IMG/VR virus record: IMGVR_UViG_3300021963_000472
Coordinates: 1-29,903 of that record
Origin: a virus
Direction: 5' to 3' (one strand)
Length of the DNA stretch: 29,903 nucleotides
The translations under genes were made by a program, and so were the position numbers. Below are positions 1 through 5,671 of the stretch, piece after piece. The first letter of the stretch is position 1. Every line of letters starts with the position of its first letter. The notes below the pieces were generated by a model, which saw only the letters and a list, made by a program, of their open reading frames with translations, was not told where the DNA came from and did not search any database.

Positions 1-6
1 AATCAT
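1..6 (-). CDS. Start of a gene cut by the left edge of the window
   Basis: An ATG at 6-4 overlaps the TGA stop of the methyltransferase (5-3) in an ATGA arrangement, the junction used repeatedly in this genome. A strong AAGG-type ribosome site lies in the end of the upstream gene. Only two codons are visible, so the product cannot be told. From gene order (terS, terL, accessory genes, then here) a portal or other head gene would be expected, but that is inference. Confidence 0.5.
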
Positions 7-536
7 GGCTTGACCTTTGTAAGAACCACATACATGGAGTCCACAGCCCTTGGGGTGCGGATAATTTCGTCTTGTGGCAATTCTAGTGCTTCTCCCACCT
101 TTGAGAGACGCATTTCCAGTGTTGTCAGCTCAAACCGATCTGGCCAGCCCAAGTACCAGTGCCACTCGGTGTAATACTTCCAAGAATTCTCATTAAATGC
201 CCTGACGTGGGTTGGGTCTTGCCAAGCGCCAAGACTCAGGTCATACGGCACATGGATGCGCATCTGGCCGCCCACCTTCAGCAGCTCTTTGCAGTTGGTC
301 ATGGCATCGACCAGGTTGGGGATGTGTTCCAGCACATCATTGGCCAGAATCACCTCAAACATACCTGGCACGATCTCCAGCTGCCCAAAGCGCGTCTCTA
401 GCGTGTCGCCCCACTTGATCTTGCTGATATCGACCAACCAGTCGGGATTCTTGCTGGCCTGTATATCTGCATTGAGATACTCAGCGCACCAGTCTTTGCC
501 AGAGCCTAGATTAAGAATCAAACCAGGCACTCGCAT
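3..536 (-). CDS. SAM-dependent methyltransferase, class I (type 11-like)
   Basis: A 177-residue protein with the layout of a class I methyltransferase. It has a glycine-rich SAM loop LNLGSG at residues 8-13, an acidic post-strand-2 motif NADI at 22-25, NDVLEHI at 66-72 (motif typical of Methyltransf_11), and LKVGGQMRIHVP at 86-97. These are enough for the fold but not for the substrate. Its start overlaps the end of the preceding glycosyltransferase by 26 bases, so the two are probably co-translated. Methyltransferase and glycosyltransferase pairs of this kind usually modify sugars or surface polymers, so modification of a virion or host surface glycan is a reasonable inference. DNA methylation is less likely because no DPPY-type motif is present. 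An alternative GTG start lies two codons downstream. Confidence 0.8.
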   Translation of the reverse strand: MRVPGLILNLGSGKDWCAEYLNADIQASKNPDWLVDISKIKWGDTLETRFGQLEIVPGMFEVILANDVLEHIPNLVDAMTNCKELLKVGGQMRIHVPYDLSLGAWQDPTHVRAFNENSWKYYTEWHWYLGWPDRFELTTLEMRLSKVGEALELPQDEIIRTPRAVDSMYVVLTKVKP

Positions 537-1206
537 AACTTGGCCTGTTTTCTCTCAGCCATGGCAGCGCATCCTCATGCAGTTTTTGCGCGTTAAAGCC
601 AATGGTGTTTGAGCCAATGTGGTGGACATAGCTTGCACTTACATAGTGGCCATAGCCCTTTTGGATTAAATCCATACAATGAACATCATCGCTGTACCAA
701 TTCAGAGGGGGAAACTTTGCCTCCTCAAATGCATCACTTGATATCCATGCAAATATGGGGCTGATCTCTTGGACCAATTTAATGTGGGCCTCAGATGGGA
801 ATTTGTAGAAGTTCAGCTTCTCAGGCTGATCAGTGATCCGCACATTCTGACAAGGTCTGGCAGCGTCACACCTTGCCGCCACCCACCCAGCTTTGTAGCT
901 GTTCATGGTCCTGACAATGGCCACATCCTCCATCAGCACCTTCACGCTGGTGGGGGTCAGCACAATGTCGTCATTGGCCACAATGCACGATGACCAGTCT
1001 TTCATGGCCGCCTCGATGATCTCGTTGTAGTCCTCGCCAAAGCTCCTTGGCTGGCCATAGATTTTGAAGTCAGCCTGGAAACTCTCAATCACCGACTCTG
1101 GGCCGCGCAAATACACCGGACACTCTGGCGCGTACTGCTTGATGGATTCCAGCAGCACGGCCAGGCCATGACCCTTGACAGTGGCAATGACGATGGGGCA
1201 GATCAC
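511..1206 (-). CDS. Glycosyltransferase-like protein (GT-A fold, family 2-like)
   Basis: A 231-residue protein beginning ICPIVIATVKG, a typical first strand of GT-A glycosyltransferases. A DXD-like NDD occurs at residues 78-80 inside a hydrophobic strand, a second acidic SDD at 172-174, and HHIGS at 195-199, placed like the late metal-binding histidine of this fold. The start is GTG at 1206-1204, overlapping the TGA of the upstream gene as GTGA, which makes translational coupling likely. The donor sugar and acceptor cannot be read from the sequence. It lies between terL and the (unseen) portal region, where freshwater and marine phages often carry sugar-modifying accessory genes. Confidence 0.7.
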   Translation of the reverse strand: MICPIVIATVKGHGLAVLLESIKQYAPECPVYLRGPESVIESFQADFKIYGQPRSFGEDYNEIIEAAMKDWSSCIVANDDIVLTPTSVKVLMEDVAIVRTMNSYKAGWVAARCDAARPCQNVRITDQPEKLNFYKFPSEAHIKLVQEISPIFAWISSDAFEEAKFPPLNWYSDDVHCMDLIQKGYGHYVSASYVHHIGSNTIGFNAQKLHEDALPWLRENRPSYASAWFDS

Positions 1207-1673
1207 TCCTCTCCCTCATCTTCCATGTCTTCGCCCTCTTGCTCGCCAGTGTTCGGGCCACCGACCACCCATGCATCGCAAGTGCGACTCGCTGCACACT
1301 TGAAGTCAAAGATTTCGCAGTAACCCAGATCGGCCAACTTGATTGTTCCCCATGGGTCAGCTTCCATGCCAATGCCTTGGGCAATGCACTCTTTGATCTT
1401 GTCAGACACGTTGAATGCCGCACAATTTCCGCACAGAGACTGCTTTGCGTCATCCATGCTCACATCCCACTGGTCAGCCTTCTTGCGCCAAAAAGCCTCG
1501 TTTGGCAGCTTGGGATTCTCAGGACCATAGCCTGCGCTGGTGATTGCCTTGGCGCGGTTTTTTAGGTTGAGGGTAATGTCTTGCGTGGGCAATGGGCAGT
1601 TCTCACCACCCTCCATGTCCTCGCCTTCTTCCCTGTCCATGACCTGGCTCATGGTGCGTTGTAGTGTTGCCAT
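1203..1673 (-). CDS. Cysteine-rich phage protein with acidic ends, possibly Fe-S or zinc binding
   Basis: A 156-residue protein with seven cysteines (26, 81, 84, 96, 119, 126, 132). The core C-G-N-C-x2-F, then C96, then G-Y-C-x2-F resembles the order of cluster ligands in high-potential iron-sulfur proteins, though the spacing is not canonical. Both ends carry the acidic motif EGEDME (about residues 17-22 and 147-152), giving a symmetric acidic N- and C-terminus. The start ATG overlaps the stop of the DUF6496 gene as TAATG. It lies just downstream of terL in the head module. The family looks like a conserved phage protein of unknown role. The metal-site reading is inference; a disulfide-stabilised structural protein is the alternative. 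Confidence 0.75.
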   Translation of the reverse strand: MATLQRTMSQVMDREEGEDMEGGENCPLPTQDITLNLKNRAKAITSAGYGPENPKLPNEAFWRKKADQWDVSMDDAKQSLCGNCAAFNVSDKIKECIAQGIGMEADPWGTIKLADLGYCEIFDFKCAASRTCDAWVVGGPNTGEQEGEDMEDEGEE

Positions 1674-1855
1674 TATTTTTTCGCCTTGTTCTTTGCCGTG
1701 CGCTGACCGCGCATGGGCATCTTTGCCTCAGACATTGCAATGGCAATGGCCTGTTTAGGATTCTTAACAATTTTGCCAGTGCCACCACTGTGGAGCTTGC
1801 CGGCCTTGTATTCTCCCATCACCTTACCAACTTTTTTTTGCGCTTTGGTCATCAT
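1673..1855 (-). CDS. Small basic DUF6496-like protein
   Basis: A 60-residue, strongly basic protein (KKVGKVMGEYKAGKLHSG, then KQAIAIAMSEA and a Lys/Arg tail). This is the pattern of the DUF6496 family found beside phage head genes. The frame is open further upstream to 1963, but the start at 1855 is chosen because AGGAG sits seven bases before it and the extra N-terminus would run back through the terL terminator into terL. Two ATG codons in a row (1855 and 1852) are available. The phrase KNPKQAIAIAMSEA recurs in family members from memory. Function is unknown; the charge suggests nucleic acid contact. Confidence 0.8.
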   Translation of the reverse strand: MMTKAQKKVGKVMGEYKAGKLHSGGTGKIVKNPKQAIAIAMSEAKMPMRGQRTAKNKAKK

Positions 1856-1872
1856 GGATATTCTCCTGGTTG

Positions 1873-1904
1873 AAAAAAATAGTTGGGCGGAATTTTTTCG
1901 CCCA
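1873..1904 (-). terminator. Probable intrinsic terminator after terL
   Basis: Read on the minus strand, TGGGCG (1904-1899) and CGCCCA (1889-1884) form a 6-bp stem with a 9-base loop, followed by ACTA and seven T (1879-1873). It sits 17 bases after the terL stop and ahead of the DUF6496 gene. The stem is short, so partial termination is more likely than a full block, since the following genes have no obvious promoter of their own. Confidence 0.55.
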
Positions 1905-1920
1905 GCTTTTCTGGCATCAA

Positions 1921-3330
1921 TTATGCAACCCGCGACAGATTTCTGCGCAGGGGCTGAGACCACTTGCTGCCTGATGCTGACCCGTACATCCCCATGATTG
2001 CGTCACTGGCAAATGTCAGGACAAAGGCATCGGCCTTGTCGGGGCTTGGCAGACCCCTTCGCTTGATCTCGTCTTTCCCCTCAATGGCGATCTTGCCGTT
2101 TGAAGTGAATGAGTACCGCACTGTGGCCAGTTCAGCAATCAAGACCTCATCCTTTGGCATCTTGCAATCTCTGGCCTCAAGCCACGCCCTTGCTTTGTAC
2201 CAAAGCTCTGCCTTCAGATTTCTGTACGTTCCACCCATGGCCGGTGATTCTGAGACATTGATCCCTCTGGCCGGCAGGCCCAGCTCCCGTAGCCGGTCCA
2301 CCACCCCAGCGCCAAGGCCGATTGAATCGACCAGTATTTCCTTGGGCTGCTGGCTCGGTGGCAGCGCCTGGTACTCGGCCACCACCGCGCCAGTCAGTTG
2401 CATCAGGTCTAAATTTTTCCATGTCCGGATATTCTCAGTCACCGCATTCCCTTGGCGCTTGCATAGGGCGCTTCGGTCTGATCCAAACCTTGCCACATCC
2501 AAGCCCCAGAGCATGGGCGCGTAGTCACTTGGCGCCACATCTCGATTGACCGCGCTCTCCAGCAAGTCCATGGCAATCACAGTGTCATCATCGCCCTTGG
2601 GGAATTCACCGATCACCCTGATCCGGTAGACGTTACTCTCCTCGCCATAGCGCATGGCCATCTCTTTGACGTACTCATCCGACACCCTTGGCGAGTCAGT
2701 ACACGCCACTTGAAACGTGGTCCACTCATCAGCCAGGCGCGTATGCGTGTCATAGAAAAACCCACTAGACCTCACCGGATTACCCAGTAATAGCGTCACT
2801 GCGTTGTGTCCAGACATCGATCCAGCCGCAGCCTCGAACACTTGCTCTGGCACACCAGAAGCCTCATCGGCCACTAGCATCACATTCTCAGAGTGAATTC
2901 CCTGCAAAGCCTCTGGCTGCTCTGCCCTCGATGTCCTGGCCGAAATAAACATCTCAGTCGGTGCAGCGTTGAACTCAATCCTCTCTTGCTTGACAGTCAG
3001 TAACCCCTGCAAGGGCAAAGGCATCGCATTGATCCACCTCTTCAGCTCCGCAAACATCGCGTCATAAAGCTGGCTGCTCGTTGGCGCTGTGACCACCACC
3101 TTGACGGGACTTCGCGTCATAAAGTACCAGAGCATGGCCCAGCTGCTTGCCGTACTTTTCCCCACCCCGTGGCCACTTCTCACAGATATCTTCCTATCCC
3201 CCCGTGCTATTGCACCAAGAAACTTCACCTGCCATGGGTCAGGGTCTACCCCCAAAACCTCACGCACAAATAGCACGGGGTCCGGCTGATACCTCTGTAC
3301 CCACTGACTGAAGACATTTTCTTTACTCAT
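1921..3330 (-). CDS. terL: Terminase large subunit (packaging ATPase and nuclease)
   Basis: A 469-residue protein that powers DNA entry into the prohead and cuts the concatemer. The ATPase half shows Walker A GHGVGKS at residues 53-59, Walker B MLVADEA with D155/E156, and a coupling motif LLLGNP at 180-185. The nuclease half shows the three acidic positions expected of the RNase H-like fold: D278 in WGLDVARFGSDRS, D335 in ILVDSIGLG, and D431/D434 near SPDKADAF. Length is normal for the family. The ATG at 3330 overlaps the stop of the small upstream gene as ATGA, so terL is the last member of a coupled train of tiny genes. terS lies about 1.2 kb upstream, separated by the candidate origin and the five tiny genes. 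Confidence 0.97.
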   Translation of the reverse strand: MSKENVFSQWVQRYQPDPVLFVREVLGVDPDPWQVKFLGAIARGDRKISVRSGHGVGKSTASSWAMLWYFMTRSPVKVVVTAPTSSQLYDAMFAELKRWINAMPLPLQGLLTVKQERIEFNAAPTEMFISARTSRAEQPEALQGIHSENVMLVADEASGVPEQVFEAAAGSMSGHNAVTLLLGNPVRSSGFFYDTHTRLADEWTTFQVACTDSPRVSDEYVKEMAMRYGEESNVYRIRVIGEFPKGDDDTVIAMDLLESAVNRDVAPSDYAPMLWGLDVARFGSDRSALCKRQGNAVTENIRTWKNLDLMQLTGAVVAEYQALPPSQQPKEILVDSIGLGAGVVDRLRELGLPARGINVSESPAMGGTYRNLKAELWYKARAWLEARDCKMPKDEVLIAELATVRYSFTSNGKIAIEGKDEIKRRGLPSPDKADAFVLTFASDAIMGMYGSASGSKWSQPLRRNLSRVA

Positions 3331-3530
3331 GGGTGGATGGTCTCATAGATGGCCCAAGCCTTGGGACTCATCGCCCACTTATGCGCAGACAGCTCATCAG
3401 TCCTGACCAGTATCAGCAAGTGATACGTCATCGCCAGGTCAAACCTCTCCTCTTCAATAGCCTCCATCATCCGAATCTTCAAATCCAGCAACACCACCGA
3501 CAAGTGCAAAGCTGTCAACAAATCAGTCAT
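3327..3530 (-). CDS. Small helical protein translated just before terL
   Basis: A 67-residue protein, predicted to be mostly helical and acidic in its first half (TDLLTALHLSVVLLDLKIRM). The start at 3530 is chosen because its ATG overlaps the TGA of the upstream gene (ATGA), and its own TGA overlaps the terL ATG in the same way. An upstream extension to 3647 is open but would be antisense-like overlap of the Cys gene in another frame. No family is recognised. Its position locked between two coupled genes suggests dosage linked to TerL. Confidence 0.7.
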   Translation of the reverse strand: MTDLLTALHLSVVLLDLKIRMMEAIEEERFDLAMTYHLLILVRTDELSAHKWAMSPKAWAIYETIHP

Positions 3531-3724
3531 TTCATCCTCGCTTGCTTTAGGTTCTGGCCCGTGATCCTGTCGGTCCAGCACGATGCACACACCCACTTGG
3601 TCGCACTCATCTCCACCCCACCCTCTGGTGGCTTCATCACAGCGCATTTATTACAAAGCTGTAATTTGTGGCCATGGCAGTTGCCATTGAGCCTGACGTG
3701 ATTGTTTACAAAGTTACTCTTCAT
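3527..3724 (-). CDS. Small zinc-ribbon-like protein with two CxxC knuckles
   Basis: A 65-residue basic protein with two cysteine pairs, C-N-K-C at about residues 24-27 and C-A-S-C at about 46-49, the layout of a zinc ribbon. Histidines lie before the first pair (HGH). It overlaps both neighbours by four bases (ATGA at 3724-3721 and at 3530-3527). Phage zinc ribbons of this size can bind nucleic acid or partner proteins, and no more specific role can be read. The pair spacing of about 18 residues fits a single zinc site. Confidence 0.7.
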   Translation of the reverse strand: MKSNFVNNHVRLNGNCHGHKLQLCNKCAVMKPPEGGVEMSATKWVCASCWTDRITGQNLKQARMK

Positions 3725-3861
3725 TTTCTGGCCGGACAGTTTCTACCCTGATCACAATTTCCATTGCATGGTGGACATTGTTTCTTATTCATATAATCCC
3801 TGTATAAAATAAACAAGACAAATATTACATTGAATATCAGTATTGAATAAATAATAATCAC
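3721..3861 (-). CDS. Membrane-anchored Cys-rich microprotein, 46 residues
   Basis: Residues 2-20 form one hydrophobic segment (IIIYSILIFNVIFVLFILY). It is followed by RDY and a polar tail with four cysteines in C-P-P-C-x3-C-x6-C. The GTG start at 3861 overlaps the upstream TGA as GTGA, and its TGA overlaps the next ATG as ATGA, so the reading frame is bracketed exactly by its neighbours. An internal ATG at 3792, preceded by AGGG, would give a soluble 23-residue Cys-rich form and could be a second start. The gene is strongly AT-rich compared with terL. No family is recognised. Confidence 0.6.
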   Translation of the reverse strand: MIIIYSILIFNVIFVLFILYRDYMNKKQCPPCNGNCDQGRNCPARK

Positions 3862-4019
3862 TGTATTTTCTGCACTTTATTATTTGGGTGCGTTAGCCAC
3901 TTATCACCCAATATTCTCAATGCCTTAATATACTGTCTCTGATTATGTCTATTAGTGCTATTAGGCACATAATCGACATTAAACAATTGCCTGACTTTAG
4001 TTAATAACGTGATATTCAT
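3858..4019 (-). CDS. Small basic protein, 53 residues
   Basis: A short basic protein starting NITLLTKVRQLFNVDYVPN and ending in a Lys/Gln-rich tail. It contains RHNQRQYIKALRILGDKWLT, which looks like one amphipathic helix with basic faces. The ATG at 4019 overlaps the upstream TGA (ATGA) and its TGA overlaps the GTG of the next gene (GTGA). Coding density and exact overlaps support it despite its length. The sequence is AT-rich, unlike the later genes. Function is unknown; nucleic-acid binding is possible from charge. Confidence 0.65.
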   Translation of the reverse strand: MNITLLTKVRQLFNVDYVPNSTNRHNQRQYIKALRILGDKWLTHPNNKVQKIQ

Positions 4020-4180
4020 ATTATCCCCACGATTAAGTTAATGTCCACCCATGCGTGCCAGACAATTGTGCCATCCAAGCTCATTAGCTTGCAGAAGATT
4101 TTTTTGTCTTGAGCCTCATCAGTGTCTAAGACTATCCACTCTTGACCTTTGAGGACCACTGTCGCCAGCTTTGATTTCAT
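4016..4180 (-). CDS. Small conserved-looking protein, first gene of the pre-terL train
   Basis: A 54-residue protein (KSKLATVVLKGQEWIVLDT, later SLDGTIVWHAWVDINLI) that reads like a small beta-rich fold. It has a good ribosome site, GGAG seven bases before the ATG at 4180. It is the first gene after the promoter-like sequence at 4213-4240, so it opens the train that ends in terL. It overlaps the next gene by ATGA. No family is recognised. Confidence 0.65.
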   Translation of the reverse strand: MKSKLATVVLKGQEWIVLDTDEAQDKKIFCKLMSLDGTIVWHAWVDINLIVGII

Positions 4181-4212
4181 TCGTTTGCTCCGTTGTTTGT
4201 GGAGTGTGTATT

Positions 4213-4240
4213 TTGATATATTTTTTGCGTTTTATGTCAA
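4213..4240 (-). promoter_or_regulatory. Sigma70-like promoter for the small-gene/terL operon
   Basis: On the minus strand a consensus -35 TTGACA (4240-4235) is followed after 16 bases by TATCAA (4218-4213), four of six matches to the -10 consensus. A second TTGAC occurs just upstream (4249-4245), giving a short direct repeat that might be a binding site. The first gene starts about 25 bases downstream of the predicted transcript start. Confidence 0.6.
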
Positions 4241-4359
4241 CTAGGTCAAAAGTTTTTTAAAAATTTTTTTTGTAGGTGTTTAGTGCCGCCACTGCCGCCC
4301 CCGCCAAGCCGGCCAAGGGGGGGGTCGCGGCCACCGACCGCCAGCCGGACACCGCTGGG

Positions 4360-4460
4360 TTATCCACGGATTTTGGTCAACTTTATTCACAGATTCCTGT
4401 GCATAACTGATCATGTAATACTTTAATGCACTTAATTCTGTGGATAACGACTTATCCACT
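4360..4460. other. Candidate replication origin: five DnaA-box-like sites
   Basis: Five 9-mers match or nearly match TTWTNCACA. They are TTATCCACG (4360-4368, +), TTATTCACA (4383-4391, +), TTATGCACA (4406-4398, -), TTATCCACA (4447-4439, -, perfect) and TTATCCACT (4452-4460, +). The last two form an inverted repeat, GTGGATAA and TTATCCAC with a 4-base spacer. Five such sites in 101 bases is far beyond chance for 9-mers of this specificity. Known biology: host DnaA binds such boxes at chromosomal and plasmid origins. That this phage uses them for initiation is inference. Confidence 0.65.
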
Positions 4461-4507
4461 TAACATAATGGTCGTTGTATAAAGTGACTGAATGCTTCGG
4501 TATTCAT

Positions 4508-5026
4508 TTACTCAGAATCGTCTACTGATACGATGCTTCGCTTACGCAGGGCATCAAGGGCCATGCTTCCCAGGTCGATGTTGACCAGTGGCTGCTGCTT
4601 GTCACCATACTCGTCTGGAGCCTGCTTAGAGGCCAGCCAGCGCCTTGTGTCCACTCTCAGCTTGGCCACCTGCGCCTCTTGAGGCGTGGCCGTGTCTGCG
4701 ATTTCTAGCGTTTCCTCTGCTAAACTTCGGCCACCACGCGCCCGCGCACGCGCAAGGGCAGAAGCCCGCGCCTCGCCCCCTCTTTCAATCCAATCGTAAA
4801 AAGCCGTGTGACTTACCTTCAACGACCTTGCCAAGCTGAGAATGGTCTCACCTTCGGAGAGTCTGTCTAGGATGGTAATTTCGCCACCGGCAGCGTGAAT
4901 CTTTTTGTTGACATCAGTAGCTTCTTTGCGTGCAAGAGCTGCTTGCTCTTTGAGACCCATTTGCCTTTCGGCAATGTTGTCTGCCACTTCTGCAAGTGTT
5001 TGTGCTTTACGTTTTGGTTCGGCCAT
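4508..5026 (-). CDS. terS: Terminase small subunit
   Basis: A 172-residue protein that should recognise the packaging site and regulate TerL. Residues 59-80 (ETILSLARSLKVSHTAFYDWI) form a helix-turn-helix. Residues 124-143 carry RVDTRRWLASKQAPDEYGDK, which matches the conserved C-terminal motif of Sf6-like small terminases (RVD..W..SK..P..YGDK). The N-terminus is basic and helical. The start ATG lies inside the last 20 bases of the VRR-NUC gene, with GAGG about nine bases upstream. It is separated from terL by the candidate origin and the tiny genes, which is unusual since the two subunits are normally adjacent. Confidence 0.88.
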   Translation of the reverse strand: MAEPKRKAQTLAEVADNIAERQMGLKEQAALARKEATDVNKKIHAAGGEITILDRLSEGETILSLARSLKVSHTAFYDWIERGGEARASALARARARGGRSLAEETLEIADTATPQEAQVAKLRVDTRRWLASKQAPDEYGDKQQPLVNIDLGSMALDALRKRSIVSVDDSE

Positions 5027-5387
5027 TCAGATAATCCTCAATTGTTTTGATTGCTTCGGCAGCTGATCTGGCGACTACTGCTCGATACCCTTTTGCATTT
5101 AACTGCAAATTTACAGCACTTTGTTTGCTTGAGACCACACCGGCCTTGGTCTTCATCTCCACAAACAGCGCATGAAACCCGTTTTTAGGCTCTAAGACGC
5201 ATAAATCTGGCATCCCTGCCAATACCCCTTCACTGTGCAGCCTAACGCGCTCTTGAGGGCTTCTATCACCTCCATTGGGTATTGCTGCAATGATGACATC
5301 GGGATAGAACGCTCGAATGTGCTGCACCACCTTGACCTGGTCAATGTGTTCAATGCTTTTTCGCTTGCGCTTTATGTCAACCACCAT
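5007..5387 (-). CDS. VRR-NUC domain nuclease
   Basis: A 126-residue single-domain protein of the VRR-NUC (PD-(D/E)XK) family, structure-selective nucleases that resolve replication or recombination intermediates. Visible motifs are AAIPNGG at residues 34-40, EGVLAGMPDL (catalytic D61), FVEMKT (E77 and K79), and SSKQ with Q89. The frame is open to 5510, but the domain starts at MVVDIKRKRK. The ATG at 5387 or GTG at 5384 fits with GAGGA just upstream, overlapping the preceding gene by 16 bases. It overlaps terS at its 3' end. Similar stand-alone VRR-NUC genes accompany DUF2800/DUF2815/SNF2 sets in many phages. Confidence 0.9.
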   Translation of the reverse strand: MVVDIKRKRKSIEHIDQVKVVQHIRAFYPDVIIAAIPNGGDRSPQERVRLHSEGVLAGMPDLCVLEPKNGFHALFVEMKTKAGVVSSKQSAVNLQLNAKGYRAVVARSAAEAIKTIEDYLNGRTKT

Positions 5388-5671
5388 TCCTCGGATTCTA
5401 CTGCCGAGGGTTTGGCCTGGTACATGTGGCATCGGTGCTTGACATCGGTCGGGAATGCTGCGAGGCCAGTTTGGCCGCACTGGTGTTCGGACCATGTGAC
5501 AGTTGCCCATCCATTCCTGATCTTTGCCTGGTCAAACATCCACTGGAGTGGTTTTGCGTTGACCTTCCGATGTCTTTCCATCTGCTCTGCTGGCATTGAT
5601 TTTCGCTGCTCAACCAAGTCGAGGTGACGACAATTTTTGCACCAGACTCTATCGTCCCATTCATCAATCAT
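5372..5671 (-). CDS. Small Cys-rich protein, probable zinc site
   Basis: A 99-residue protein with WCKNCRHLDL near the N-terminus, and later QCGQ and RHRCHMYQ. The pattern CxxC-H...C...C-H is consistent with one zinc site. A strong AGGGGG ribosome site lies directly before the ATG at 5671. The start overlaps the end of the preceding frame by eight bases, and the 3' end overlaps VRR-NUC by 16 bases. No named family is recognised. Small proteins with this CKNC.H pattern occur in phage replication operons, where they may bind nucleic acid. Confidence 0.75.
   Translation of the reverse strand: MIDEWDDRVWCKNCRHLDLVEQRKSMPAEQMERHRKVNAKPLQWMFDQAKIRNGWATVTWSEHQCGQTGLAAFPTDVKHRCHMYQAKPSAVESEEWWLT

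Larger units (their letters stand above)
4181..4507. other. Non-coding region between terS and the terL operon
   Basis: No convincing coding frame is seen. From left to right it holds the promoter of the small-gene train, an A/T run (about 4249-4272, only A and T except at its ends), a very GC-rich block with a run of eight G (about 4283-4354), and the cluster of DnaA-box-like sites (4360-4460). The side-by-side A/T tract, GC block and DnaA boxes look like an origin. The GC block next to terS could instead be part of a packaging (cos or pac) site. Confidence 0.7.

Noticed and set aside
3531-3647. Longer start for the small gene before terL
   Set aside because: The extension overlaps the zinc-ribbon gene in another frame, while the start at 3530 has an exact ATGA junction.
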